Of a DNA stretch of 64,000 bases, positions 52,697-61,530 are shown piece after piece. The stretch is from assembly GCA_951813295.1 (NCBI GenBank), contig CATOTI010000002.1:3978522-4042521 (forward strand), given 5' to 3'. This DNA is from an uncultured Pseudomonadales bacterium (GTDB lineage: Bacteria > Pseudomonadota > Gammaproteobacteria > Pseudomonadales > Azotimanducaceae). Position numbers and translations under genes: made by a program. The notes under the pieces are model-generated. The model saw nothing but the letters and a program-made list of their open reading frames with translations. It was not told where the DNA came from and searched no databases. Positions within the stretch are counted from its first letter, which is position 1. The number at the start of each line of letters is the position of its first letter.

Positions 52697-53470
52697 TTAA
52701 CCGTTGTCGATGTTCCACTTCGTGTTCGTCTCGCGGACGGCGCCATCGACGTCGATTCCGGCCACCTCGCAACCACGCAGAAAGTCCCGGAAGTGCTTCG
52801 CCATCCACTCTCCCGCGGTTGCTTCGTCGTGGTTTTTGATGGCTTCGAAGATGGTTTCGTGTGCCGTGAGTAAACGTCGGCCCGGGCCGAGCTTTCTGGT
52901 GACGACGCCGTACGCTGCCGATAGAAACTCGCCCAACGGCGCCCTCGCGAGTTGTAGGGCGTGATTGCCCCCGGCTTCCGCGACCAGTTCATGGAATTCG
53001 ATGTCCACCTGGACCAGCGCGTCGGGATCGTCGATACACGCGCGGGTACGCGCCAGGTTGTCGGCCATCTTCGTGAGGATTGGCTCGTCGGCCCGTAAGG
53101 CAGCTAAGCGCGCGGCCGCGGGCTCCAAAGCCGTGCTGACCTCCCAGAGTTCCCGATAGGTAATGCCGTGCATCACGATCGCATGGCGGATCGCCGTATT
53201 GGAGATATCCGCGGACGGTGCCGCGACCTGCATACGACGCCGATGGCCGCGCTCGACCAATCCGCTGCTTTCGAGTTTGCGGATCGCCTCGCGGATCGTC
53301 GGGCGCGTCACGCCGAGTTGATTCGCGAGGTCGTGCTCGCCGGGCAATAGATCGCCCGGATCGAGCGTGCCGCTCAGGATCATTTCTCTAATCGATCGCT
53401 CGGCGAGCGCGTAGGCGGGCTCGCGCTTCAAGGTTTTGAATTGTTTGGCACCTACCGGTTGGCCGCTCAT
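52697..53470 (-). CDS. GntR-family regulator, FadR subfamily (FCD domain)
   Basis: 257 residues. Winged helix-turn-helix near residues 23-85 (LAERSIREMILSGTLDPGDLLPGEHDLANQLGVTRPTIREAIRKLESSGLVERGHRRRM) and a helical FCD effector domain with metal-type His residues (ELVAEAGGNH, HETIFEAIKNHDEATAGEWMAKHF). It is divergent from the LLM gene at 53640. A TGTATTACA dyad lies 38 bases upstream of its start and recurs identically at 58.09 kb, so it probably regulates itself and the 53.5-58.9 kb catabolic block, responding to a carboxylate ligand. Confidence 0.92.
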   Translation of the reverse strand: MSGQPVGAKQFKTLKREPAYALAERSIREMILSGTLDPGDLLPGEHDLANQLGVTRPTIREAIRKLESSGLVERGHRRRMQVAAPSADISNTAIRHAIVMHGITYRELWEVSTALEPAAARLAALRADEPILTKMADNLARTRACIDDPDALVQVDIEFHELVAEAGGNHALQLARAPLGEFLSAAYGVVTRKLGPGRRLLTAHETIFEAIKNHDEATAGEWMAKHFRDFLRGCEVAGIDVDGAVRETNTKWNIDNG

Positions 53471-53507
53471 CCGTGTTTCGCCCGGGTCGATCAGGTCAGA
53501 AATTATA

Positions 53508-53527
53508 ATGTATTACAATTTTACAAA
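53508..53527. promoter_or_regulatory. GntR operator, copy 1
   Basis: The 20-bp element ATGTATTACAATTTTACAAA lies in the divergent gap between gntR (start 53470) and the LLM gene (start 53640). Its core TGTATTACA (53509-53517) is an almost perfect dyad matching the FadR-type GntR consensus (TGT-x3-ACA). The identical 20 bp occurs in inverted orientation at 58079-58098. Confidence 0.7.
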
Positions 53528-53639
53528 ATGCGAGGCGAAGGCCTAACGTTTGAACTATGGCTGGGACCGCGTACGTGCGAGATATCGCTAGGCCTCCGGG
53601 CGATATCATTCGCCCGCGTCGGACACCGGAGGAGCGGTA

Positions 53640-54497
53640 ATGACAGGTGTGAAGCTCGGAGTTTTGTTCAATACGGATCGGTTGGATCGCCATCAGTTCC
53701 TCGACTATGCCTGTCGGATCGATGAACTCGGTTTCGAATCGCTCTGGCTACCAGAACTCTTTACGCGAGATCCCTTCGCCGCGTCCGCGTACCTCCTGGC
53801 GAACACTCAACAAGTAACCCTCGCGACCGGTATCGCCAACGTCTACGGCCGCGACGCGACGGCGACGGTCTCGGCCGCCAGTACCCTCGCGGAAATGTCC
53901 GATGGCCGATTCCTGCTGGGCCTCGGTGTGTCGAACGCGGGGCTCGCCAAAGCACGTGGACACGCATGGCAGAACCCCGTGGTGACACTTACCGACTACC
54001 TCGTCGCGATGGCGAAAGTGAAGCTGACCACGCATCAAGCGCCCTTTGAGACGCACGTTGCAGCGCACGGACCAAAGATGCTGGGCGTTGCGGCGGCGCT
54101 TGCGGACGGCGCGAACACCTACCTCATGCCGACCGAGCACGCCGTCGTAGCGCGAGAAGCGATCGGCGACAAAGATCTGAACACAATGCTTTTCTGCCTA
54201 GCGGACGAGAACCCGGAAACCGCTCGTGACACGGCACGGCGGGCAATCGCCTACTACGTCGGCCTCGACTACTACCATCGTGCGTGGCGGACCTTCGGTT
54301 TCGGCGCCGAGGATTTTGCGGGTGGCGGCAGCGACCGATTGATCGACAGTGTCGTCGCATGGGGTAGCGTTTCAGATATCAAAGAACGCATCGATCAGCA
54401 GCACCGCGCCGGGGCTACCCGGGTTGTCGTGATTCCGATGGGGGCTGGTCTGGGCGGTCAGCCGGACTGGAAGCTTCTGCAAGCGATCGTCGACTGA
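53640..54497 (+). CDS. LLM-class oxidoreductase (luciferase-like)
   Basis: 285 residues with the luciferase-like pattern: VKLGVLFNTDRLDRHQFLDYACRIDELGFESLWLPELFTRDPF, QQVTLATGIANVYGRDATATVSAASTLAEMSDGRFLLGLGVSNAG, and a C-terminal RATRVVVIPMG-type segment. Same family as the LLM gene at 4104 but clearly divergent. It lies directly beside the GntR operator and is presumably induced with the block. Cofactor (FMN or F420) undecided. Confidence 0.85.
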   Translation: MTGVKLGVLFNTDRLDRHQFLDYACRIDELGFESLWLPELFTRDPFAASAYLLANTQQVTLATGIANVYGRDATATVSAASTLAEMSDGRFLLGLGVSNAGLAKARGHAWQNPVVTLTDYLVAMAKVKLTTHQAPFETHVAAHGPKMLGVAAALADGANTYLMPTEHAVVAREAIGDKDLNTMLFCLADENPETARDTARRAIAYYVGLDYYHRAWRTFGFGAEDFAGGGSDRLIDSVVAWGSVSDIKERIDQQHRAGATRVVVIPMGAGLGGQPDWKLLQAIVD

Positions 54498-54518
54498 GAC
54501 TCGGACGACCGCGCGAGA

Positions 54519-55820
54519 TCAGCTGCCTCGCGCGTCTTCAGCCGCGCGTAGTGCGCGCAGGAAGTTGCCGCTCCAGATCTTTTCGACTTCATCAGCCGTA
54601 TAACCGCGCGCCAACAATCCGGCGGTGACGTTCAACGCTTCGGCGGCATTGGCAAACCCCTCGATCCCGCCACCGTGGTTGAAGTCGGTCGCAATGCCGA
54701 CGTGGTCGATGCCGATGCGCTCCGCGACGTAGTCGATGTGATCGATCATGAGGTCGATGCTGGCGGGGCCGAGTCGATCGCGCACGGTGGTGAGAAACGC
54801 TTGCTGCGCTTGGGGGTCCGCGATCTCCCAATAGAGCTCATACGGATAGGTATAGCGCTCATCGATCCCGGCTTCGCGACGGATCGCTTTGATATCGGCG
54901 ATCAATTCTTCCGAGGACAATTCCAGCAGGTAAGCCGTGAATGCCGCGATGTGGATCACGCCGCCGGTCGCACCGATCTGGTCGATTTCCTCGTCACTCA
55001 AGTTTCGGGCGACATCGGAGATGGTCTTCACGTTCGAATGACTCGCAGTCACGGGCGTCGTTGATTGCTCGATCGCTTGCAGCGTCGCGTTCTTCGACAG
55101 CTGGGAAACATCCACAACCCCGCCGAGCGAGTTGATTCGAGCGATCGCCGCGCGGCCTAGCGCCGACAGCCCGCCGTGTTCCTCGGTCGGCTCATAGGCC
55201 TGCTCGTCCGAGATGTACTCGGGCCGCGAGGAGTCGGCGAAGTCGTTGTGGGCGAGATGCGTCAGCGCAAAGACGCGCACGCCGGCGTCATAGAACTCAT
55301 CGAGTGCGGCGATGTCACCTTCGAGTATTCGTGCGTTCTGAAAGCCCAAAAGCACTGCGATCTCGCCGCGCGCGTGTGCACCGACCAGTTCGTCCGCGGA
55401 GCGCGCAATGACGACGTTGTTTTCAGGGTTCGCGGCGATTTCGTGTACGCCAGCGAGTTCTGCATCGGCGATAGCCCGCGCTTCTGCATCGCCGGCCGGT
55501 GTCCGGGGGCCGGGCCCGACCGCGATCGCCATGACAACGGCATCGACGCCACCGGCTTCGAGCTTCTGCGCGGTGACTTTCGAGGAGCCATCGGGATCGC
55601 CATATCGCGACGTCGTACCCGGTGGAACGATGTCGACGTGGGCGTCCAGAACGAGTACCTGGTCGTGAACGGCTTGGGCCTCCGCCATTGGGTCGCTGGG
55701 CGCGTTCGATGGCTCAGTGGGCGCCGTTGTCGTTGCCGGCTCGGTACAACCGGCCAACGATAGAAGCGCTCCCAGCGCCCCGAGGTAGATGAACGATGCG
55801 CGCGTCGAAGAACGTTTCAA
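54519..55820 (-). CDS. membrane dipeptidase (peptidase M19), lipoprotein
   Basis: 433 residues with a lipoprotein signal (lipobox LSLAGC, residues ~20-25; start codon TTG at 55820 just beyond the upstream stop). Peptidase M19 pattern: LVLDAHVDIVPPGTTSRYGDPDGSS for the first metal ligands (H-x-D), VLLGFQNARILEGDIAALDEFYDAGVRVFALTHLAHNDFADSS, and HVGIATDFNHGGGIEGFANA. Hydrolyses dipeptides, including D-configured ones, at the cell surface. It is transcribed after the two Rieske genes. Confidence 0.9.
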   Translation of the reverse strand: MKRSSTRASFIYLGALGALLSLAGCTEPATTTAPTEPSNAPSDPMAEAQAVHDQVLVLDAHVDIVPPGTTSRYGDPDGSSKVTAQKLEAGGVDAVVMAIAVGPGPRTPAGDAEARAIADAELAGVHEIAANPENNVVIARSADELVGAHARGEIAVLLGFQNARILEGDIAALDEFYDAGVRVFALTHLAHNDFADSSRPEYISDEQAYEPTEEHGGLSALGRAAIARINSLGGVVDVSQLSKNATLQAIEQSTTPVTASHSNVKTISDVARNLSDEEIDQIGATGGVIHIAAFTAYLLELSSEELIADIKAIRREAGIDERYTYPYELYWEIADPQAQQAFLTTVRDRLGPASIDLMIDHIDYVAERIGIDHVGIATDFNHGGGIEGFANAAEALNVTAGLLARGYTADEVEKIWSGNFLRALRAAEDARGS

Positions 55821-55821
55821 A

Positions 55822-56928
55822 CTAGGGGGACTCCGCGAGTTCAGGGTATTCGGCCAGCACCCACTCTAGCGTTTTCCGACGAAACATTACGGCCGCTCGA
55901 TCGCCGTTGATGCTGATTTCGTGATGGTCCGTTCGATCGACGTCGAGTAGCTTCTGCATGTGTTTGACCGCGACAACGTCTTCTTCGAACGCCGCACCGA
56001 CAAACTGTTTCGACATGGCCGCGAGCTCGGGATCCGGTTTTCGAAAGTCGTTCGTGATCGAGTACCAGTAGTGGCAGGTGTCGTGCGTTTCCGGCGTCAC
56101 GTAATGGTTGATATACGTTCGATAGCTATCTGGATGACCCGGTGCGGGGTCATCGACCAGGACAAAATTTTCGCCGAGCCAGACGCCCGGTGAATGGCTG
56201 ACGCCACCATTCCAATTGCGCAACCTCCGCTCGCCGACGACCTCCCTAAGTTCCGGGGCTAGATCGAGCTGCACGAGTTCGGTCTTGTCGATGACGCGAT
56301 AGCAGCCGGTAATCCCGCCTCGTTCCTCATACTCGACCGGATGCTCCAGGAAGGACTCGTCGATCGAGTTGGGGGCGGCTAAAAACGTGTTGGCGTGAAT
56401 GAAGACGAAATGGGTCAGATCGTTCAGGTTGTCCTGCATCAGAAGGTAGTTGCCTTCGATGTACTTCGCGTCGTGCAGAGAGAAGTATTCGTTGTTCTCG
56501 ACATAAGGCATCTCCGGTAGCGCATCCTCGTCGGCCCGATCCGGATCGCCCATCCAGATGAACACAAAAGGTCCCACTTCCTTCGTCGGGTACTTCCGGA
56601 GCTTCCCCTTGGGGCACTGGGTCTGGCAGGGGACATCTTTGATCTCCCCGTCCGGCGAATACTCGATACCGTGATAGCCGCAAACGATGTTGTCACCGCG
56701 CAACTTGCTTTCCGAGAGCGGGTATGAGCGGTGCAAACAACGGTTCTGCAGTGCAATGAGATCGCCGGCTTCGGTCCGATAGAAAACGATCGACCGCTCG
56801 AGCAACGTACGCCCGATCGGCTCGCGGCCAAACTCCTCGGCTAGCCCCGCGACGTACCAATGCTCATGTAGCAGAGGCAAGCGGATGTATCTCTGCGTAT
56901 CGCGGATGACGTTGTCGAGTTTGTTCAT
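55822..56928 (-). CDS. Rieske oxygenase, vanillate-O-demethylase (VanA)-like, copy 1
   Basis: 368 residues from the ATG at 56928. Rieske centre CLHRSYPLSESKLRG...CGYHGIEYS (C-x-H...C-x2-H) near residues 51-75 and the iron site NLNDLTHFVFIHANTF. Closest in layout to VanA/toluate-type O-demethylases that remove methyl groups or hydroxylate aromatic side chains, needing a VanB-type reductase that is not present here. Strongly similar to the following Rieske gene, indicating tandem duplication and divergence. Confidence 0.92.
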   Translation of the reverse strand: MNKLDNVIRDTQRYIRLPLLHEHWYVAGLAEEFGREPIGRTLLERSIVFYRTEAGDLIALQNRCLHRSYPLSESKLRGDNIVCGYHGIEYSPDGEIKDVPCQTQCPKGKLRKYPTKEVGPFVFIWMGDPDRADEDALPEMPYVENNEYFSLHDAKYIEGNYLLMQDNLNDLTHFVFIHANTFLAAPNSIDESFLEHPVEYEERGGITGCYRVIDKTELVQLDLAPELREVVGERRLRNWNGGVSHSPGVWLGENFVLVDDPAPGHPDSYRTYINHYVTPETHDTCHYWYSITNDFRKPDPELAAMSKQFVGAAFEEDVVAVKHMQKLLDVDRTDHHEISINGDRAAVMFRRKTLEWVLAEYPELAESP

Positions 56929-56948
56929 GACGACTCCTCCCTGCCGGT

Positions 56949-58022
56949 TTATCCCACGTACTCTTCGAGCACCCAATCGAGCATCACACCTCGAAAGAGC
57001 ATGCCGGCCCGATCACCGGCGATGACCATCTCCTTGTGGTCGATGTGGTCATCGTCCAAGAGTCGCTGCATCTCTTCGCAGGCCCATTTGTCCTCGGCGA
57101 AACCGTTGGCAGCGAATGCTTTCGACATCGCATAGAAGTTGTCGTCTTCGATGTTGTAGTCGTTGGTGATCGACCAGAAGTAGTGCGTCGAGGTGCTCGT
57201 CTCGGGGGTGAGGTAATGCATGATGTAGCTCTTGAAGACCTCTCGTTCGGGATCTTCTTCGGCACCGATGTAGACCGGTGCGTAGCCTCGAAAAACGCCC
57301 GGCGACATGGCATATCCGCCGTCGTGCCGCTCGACGGGTTTGCCCGCCGCACGCTCTTTCGCGTCAGCTGGCAAGGGGCCGAGAACACGTGCCGGATTGG
57401 TGTCGATCCTGTTGCAGTAGACGCCTTTCTCCGTCTTCTCGACGGTCGTCGGCAGGTCGAAAAAGAAATCGCCGATGCCGAAGCTTTCGCGGTGCAGATA
57501 CGCGAAGTGAGTGAGATCGTTCAGGTTTTCCTGCATCAGGAGATAGCTGCCGGCGTACGGCACCGCCTCGGAGATGGTTCGACACGTCGGATCGGAGAGG
57601 AACGGTAAATCGGGAAATCGATCCCAATCGGGCTCGGCGGGATTGCCCATCCAGATGAACGCGAAGGGACCCAACTCCTTGACCGGGTAGACGTGGAGCT
57701 GCCGTTCAGGCACGTGATCCTGGCACGGCACCTTGACGATGCTGCCGTCCGGCGCATAACGAATGCCGTGGTAACGACAGACGAGGTTGTCGCCCTCGCG
57801 CGTGCCGTTGGCGAGCGGAAAAGAGCGATGCAGGCAGCGGTTCTGCATCGCGACGAGTTCACCCGCCTCGGTTCGATAGAACACGATGGACCGCTCCAGG
57901 AGCGTTTTGGCGACCGGCTCGGCGCCGAAGTCCTCGACCAAACCGGCGACGTACCAATGGTTATAACAAAGGGGGAGGCGAATGTAGTCTTTGACGTTGC
58001 GGATCTGTTCTTTGTAGCCCAT
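56949..58022 (-). CDS. Rieske oxygenase, VanA-like, copy 2
   Basis: 357 residues from the ATG at 58022 with a ggaggatc ribosome site. Same architecture as its neighbour: VKDYIRLPLCYNHWYVAGLVEDFG, CLHRSFPLANGTREG...CRYHGIRYAPDG, iron ligands in NLNDLTHFAYLHRESFG. The two oxygenases differ in their substrate-pocket regions (residues ~200-280), suggesting different substrates in one pathway. The promoter region overlaps the second GntR operator at 58079-58098. Confidence 0.92.
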   Translation of the reverse strand: MGYKEQIRNVKDYIRLPLCYNHWYVAGLVEDFGAEPVAKTLLERSIVFYRTEAGELVAMQNRCLHRSFPLANGTREGDNLVCRYHGIRYAPDGSIVKVPCQDHVPERQLHVYPVKELGPFAFIWMGNPAEPDWDRFPDLPFLSDPTCRTISEAVPYAGSYLLMQENLNDLTHFAYLHRESFGIGDFFFDLPTTVEKTEKGVYCNRIDTNPARVLGPLPADAKERAAGKPVERHDGGYAMSPGVFRGYAPVYIGAEEDPEREVFKSYIMHYLTPETSTSTHYFWSITNDYNIEDDNFYAMSKAFAANGFAEDKWACEEMQRLLDDDHIDHKEMVIAGDRAGMLFRGVMLDWVLEEYVG

Positions 58023-58078
58023 CTGATCCTCCTTTGGTCGCGCCTCGAGCATCGATGCCCGGGGACCATGGCTAGGTA

Positions 58079-58098
58079 TTTGTAAAATTGTAATACAT
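58079..58098. promoter_or_regulatory. GntR operator, copy 2
   Basis: Bases 58079-58098 carry the identical 20-bp element found at 53508-53527, in opposite orientation, with core TGTAATACA at 58089-58097. It lies between the Rieske gene (minus, start 58022) and the enoyl-CoA hydratase gene (plus, start 58143), so one regulator can control both directions. Confidence 0.7.
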
Positions 58099-58142
58099 GT
58101 TAGACCCTGCGTTGGCAACAGCACTTAAGCAGGGCACAGGAG

Positions 58143-58934
58143 ATGAGCGTGAGCTTTCAATTCATTTCGGTCGCGGTCGACGAGCACACGACGAGAATCA
58201 CGTTGAATCGGCCCGATGTAATGAACGCACTTCATGCGCCCATGCACGCCGAACTCGAGGGCGCCTTCAACGCGTTCGCGAGTGACGACGATCAATACGT
58301 TTGCATCGTCGACGGCGCCGGCGAGCGCGCGTTCTGCGTCGGCAGTGACCTCAAGGACATCGCATCGCGTGGCCGCCACGCGAGCTATCCCGAGCATGGC
58401 TATGCGGGACTCATCGAACGCTTTGACCTCACGAAGCCGGTGATAGCGGCGGTCGACGGATTTGCACTCGGCGGTGGTTTCGAAATCGCGCTTGCCTGCG
58501 ACATCGTGGTCGCGACCGAACGCTCCTCGTTCGGGCTTCCGGAACCGCGCGTGGGCGCGGTCGCGCTCGGCGGTGGCGTACACCGGCTTGCTCGGCAGAT
58601 CGGACTGAAACAGGCGATGGGAATCGTGCTGGGCGCCGAGCGCGTCAGCGCAGCCGCCGGCTTTCGGCTCGGTTTCGTGACCGAACTCGTTGCAAACGAC
58701 GAACTCGACGACGCGGTAGATCGTTGGTGCAAGAGAATCCTCGCCGGCGCGCCGACGGCGATCCAAGCGTCGAAGGAAGCGATGTTGCGGGGGCTCGACG
58801 AGGTGGACCTCGCCACGGCGATGACGGCGCAGGAGGACTATCCGGCGTTTTACCGCTGGCGAAGGTCTGAGGATGCCAAAGAGGGACCCCGGGCGTTCGC
58901 GGAAAAACGTGAACCGAAGTGGACCGGACGCTGA
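58143..58934 (+). CDS. enoyl-CoA hydratase/isomerase family protein
   Basis: 263 residues. Start ambiguous: ATG at 58143 (immediately beside an aggag site) or GTG at 58149, whose seven-base spacing is better. Crotonase pattern: RITLNRPDVMNALHAPMHAELEGAF, GERAFCVGSDLKDIAS, KPVIAAVDGFALGGGFEIALACDIVVATERSSFGLPEPRVGAVALGGGVHRLARQIG (with the Glu/PE region intact), KREPKWTGR tail. Divergent from the Rieske genes through the shared GntR operator, so it probably processes the CoA ester of their product. Confidence 0.92.
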   Translation: MSVSFQFISVAVDEHTTRITLNRPDVMNALHAPMHAELEGAFNAFASDDDQYVCIVDGAGERAFCVGSDLKDIASRGRHASYPEHGYAGLIERFDLTKPVIAAVDGFALGGGFEIALACDIVVATERSSFGLPEPRVGAVALGGGVHRLARQIGLKQAMGIVLGAERVSAAAGFRLGFVTELVANDELDDAVDRWCKRILAGAPTAIQASKEAMLRGLDEVDLATAMTAQEDYPAFYRWRRSEDAKEGPRAFAEKREPKWTGR

Positions 58935-58965
58935 TCGACACCGAGTTTGCGCCTCGACCGTTGGT

Positions 58966-60024
58966 TCATGCCTCCGCTTTTCGGATCATCCGCAGCGCGC
59001 GATTGAAAAGATCGAGCGTGTGCGCGTGTAGCGCGTCGCCGGTCTCCACGGGTGCCTGACCCGCGCAGGCGCGCGCGTAGGTACCTTCCAGAATGCTGCC
59101 GAGCTTGAAACAAGCCAACACGCCGTACCAGGCCAATGCATCGAGGTTACGGGTGGTCCGTTCCGCGTAGTGGGCGATCATCTCCTCGATCGTGGGAAAG
59201 CCGTCCGCCAGCATTGTCTTGGTCGGTCGTTTGTCGAATGGATCGGTCTCTTCCGGGTCGTGCCACATCGCCATCAGCCAACCGAGATCCAAGAGAGGAT
59301 CGCCGATCGTCGAGAGTTCCCAGTCGACGACCGCGGCAAGCTCGGCGCTGTCGTGGTGAAACATGACATTCGCGATGTGGTAATCACCGTGCATCACGCC
59401 CGGCGTGAAGTCGGCCGGCCGATTCGCTTCCAACCACCGCGGAATGACGTCGACGCCCGGGAGGGATGACGGACCAGGCCAAGCATCGAGTTCGCTGTAA
59501 CTCTCGAGTTGGGCGACCCAGCGCGGCGCCTGACGTTCGAGGAATCCCTCGGGTCGGCCAAATCCGTCGAGCCCCACCCCGCGGTAGTCGACGGCACCCA
59601 GTGCCGTGATCCCTTCCACCATCGCCATCCCCATCCGATGACGAACGGCGGGATCACCGCGGTGGAACGCGGGCAATCCGTTGGCGGCGTTAAAGCCGTC
59701 GATCGGCTCCATCAGGTAGAAGCAAGCGCCCAGTACCGACTCGTCGCTGCAAACGGCGATGAAGCCCGGATGGGGGACTTCGCTACCCGACAACGCCTCG
59801 AGAACGCGCGCCTCACGCAACATCGTGCTGTTGGAGTTTCTTCGGAGATGTCGCGGTGGCCGCCGTAGAACGTAGTCGCGACCGGCCCGAGAAAACTTCA
59901 GCAGGAAATTCTGCGTGCCGCCTTCGAGAAGGCCGGCATTCTCGATCGGCCCGTCGCCCAATCCCTCGGCCGTCATCCAACCGGTCAGCGCGTCGAGATT
60001 AATGACGTCGGCGAATTCGTCCAT
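58966..60024 (-). CDS. phosphotransferase family protein (ACAD10-type kinase fold)
   Basis: 352 residues from the ATG at 60024 (MDEFADVINLDALTGWM). ATP-binding EGGTQNFLLKFSRAGRDYVLRRPPRHL, catalytic loop GVMHGDYHIANVMFHHDS and metal-binding VVDWELSTIGDPLLDLGWLMAMW. The same family as the gene at 26048 and the usual companion of ACAD11-like dehydrogenases such as the one at 48658. Probably phosphorylates a hydroxyacyl-CoA intermediate, by analogy with mammalian ACAD10/11. Convergent with the enoyl-CoA hydratase. Confidence 0.9.
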   Translation of the reverse strand: MDEFADVINLDALTGWMTAEGLGDGPIENAGLLEGGTQNFLLKFSRAGRDYVLRRPPRHLRRNSNSTMLREARVLEALSGSEVPHPGFIAVCSDESVLGACFYLMEPIDGFNAANGLPAFHRGDPAVRHRMGMAMVEGITALGAVDYRGVGLDGFGRPEGFLERQAPRWVAQLESYSELDAWPGPSSLPGVDVIPRWLEANRPADFTPGVMHGDYHIANVMFHHDSAELAAVVDWELSTIGDPLLDLGWLMAMWHDPEETDPFDKRPTKTMLADGFPTIEEMIAHYAERTTRNLDALAWYGVLACFKLGSILEGTYARACAGQAPVETGDALHAHTLDLFNRALRMIRKAEA

Positions 60025-60455
60025 GGCCAAATGTCCTTGGGCAAAGTTGGATTTGATCAAACGTCGGGAAGGCTACCAAGCAAGGCCCGCCGAGATCCGC
60101 GGGGGTAGTCGTCGTCTGAACCGGTCTGGAAGAACTGGTTCTGGATGCGGGTCTGGGCCATCGCGAGATCTCTTGGTTGGTCAGAAGGAGCCGCGCCTAA
60201 CCGTAACGGAGAGTGCGTGTGCCTTTCCGACCGCCACTCCGATAGCGCTTTCGCAAATCGTCTTCGCTGAATGCGTTCGTGAGATCGAACTCACAGATCG
60301 ACGAGCGATCCGCGATTTGCCGTTTCAGCTTCAGCCTAAAGCGGTGTTCGTTGCCCGAAAGGAAACTCTAGATCGTGCTAGACCGACGGATCAGAAACCG
60401 CCGCGTCGGCACGACTTCGAGAACTGCCTTTAGCCAATCGAGAGAAGGAAACCCG
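60025..60455. other. intergenic region, no gene seen
   Basis: About 430 bases between the phosphotransferase gene (minus) and the small secreted-protein gene (plus). Open frames here show no recognisable protein pattern or ribosome site. The region should hold the promoters for both flanking units, but no convincing -35/-10 pair was identified. Confidence 0.35.
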
Positions 60456-60854
60456 ATGCTCAAGCAAATCGCGCTGGTTGGACTTTTCGCCTTAAGCCCC
60501 ATCGAGGTTCCGACAGTCGGCAGCGATGCTCACGCCGCAAGTTGGACCGAACCCACAAGCTGCTATACGAGGACGACAACCGAAGACGACGGAACGCATT
60601 GGAACTGTCCGATCGACTCACACCCGTTCTACAACCCGCACGCCGACCCCGGCTACCAGGAGCACTACGAAAACATTGAGGAGGAAAACGATATGGTCGG
60701 CTGCCAGAATGCGCAGGTCTTGAGCCTGGTGGGAGTGGCCACGGTGACAGCCGGCGGTGTGACGGCGAACGGTGTAGCCGTCCTCATTGGTGGGGTAACA
60801 GCGATCCTCGGCCAAGGCGGTGAAATCATGCATTGCGGCGCCTTTGACGACTAA
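60456..60854 (+). CDS. small secreted 4-Cys protein with glycine-rich hydrophobic segment
   Basis: 132 residues from the ATG at 60456 with a good ribosome site (gagaagga). Signal peptide residues ~1-28 (MLKQIALVGLFALSPIEVPT...DAHA). Mature part has four cysteines at 36, 51, 83 and 127, an acidic EEEND segment just before Cys83, and a long Gly/Val/Ala-rich stretch (residues ~88-119) before the last Cys. It overlaps a 30-residue membrane protein by one base (TAATG). A degenerate paralogue with the same plan lies at 9602-9928. No known family recognised; a bacteriocin-like or secreted-helix role is conceivable. Confidence 0.6.
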   Translation: MLKQIALVGLFALSPIEVPTVGSDAHAASWTEPTSCYTRTTTEDDGTHWNCPIDSHPFYNPHADPGYQEHYENIEEENDMVGCQNAQVLSLVGVATVTAGGVTANGVAVLIGGVTAILGQGGEIMHCGAFDD

Positions 60855-60946
60855 TGGACAAGACTAGGCGCAGGGCCTACCTAGCCGTCGCGATCATTGG
60901 TGGCATTCTCCTCATCCTGAAGATCGTAGACATCAGTCTTGCCTGA
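60854..60946 (+). CDS. 30-aa single-helix membrane protein, coupled to the 4-Cys gene
   Basis: Frame from the ATG at 60854, whose A is the last base of the upstream TAA, to the TGA at 60946. Basic N-terminus (MDKTRRRAY) then one hydrophobic helix (LAVAIIGGILLILKIVDISLA). The TAATG overlap implies translational coupling with the secreted-protein gene. The equivalent position at the first locus holds a 68-residue membrane protein. Too short for family assignment. Confidence 0.5.
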   Translation: MDKTRRRAYLAVAIIGGILLILKIVDISLA

Positions 60947-61206
60947 AGCTCAGGTGGCACCAGTTCGCGTCGCTAAGTGGAATTTGCCTTGGTCTCCGGA
61001 ACGCTACCTGCGCCGCCTTCAAAGCGAAACACGATCAGACCTTGCGACGACAAAAGCGCAACGACCGTAGCTACTCTTTTGGTTTCTACCTTCCGCGGCA
61101 TAACGGCCAGCGTCTGGTTGCAGCAACCGGAAGTCTAGAAGCGGGATACACCTAGGATATGTTCATCCCACTTCTCGAAGTCTGACGAGTGCACCGCGTT
61201 GAAAAA

Positions 61207-61282
<76 letters not shown>

Positions 61283-61474
61283 ACTTGGAAAATCGAGGGC
61301 GCGGATCTTAGCGAGTTCTCCGAGCGGGGGCTAGACGCTCGATGGGCGCGCGGAGCGTCGTCTATCGCGGCCAGATTCGCGGCGCGAATTTTCCTGGTCA
61401 GCGATTTTGCTGACTTTCGGCACGTCGTGGACGTTGATACCGGCGTCGGACGTCGGCTCTTGTCGACTTTGATG

Positions 61475-61502
61475 TTGATAGTGAGCGCGATGAGCATAGA
61501 AT
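61475..61502 (+). promoter_or_regulatory. sigma70-type promoter of the TonB receptor gene
   Basis: A -35 element TTGATA (61475-61480) and -10 element TAGAAT (61497-61502) are separated by 16 bases. They lie 28 bases upstream of the receptor ATG at 61531, giving a short leader. A ggggg ribosome site follows. The fit to the sigma70 consensus is good but not tested. Confidence 0.5.
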
Positions 61503-61530
61503 GCGCGCGTTTTGTCATTGGGGGTAGCCA

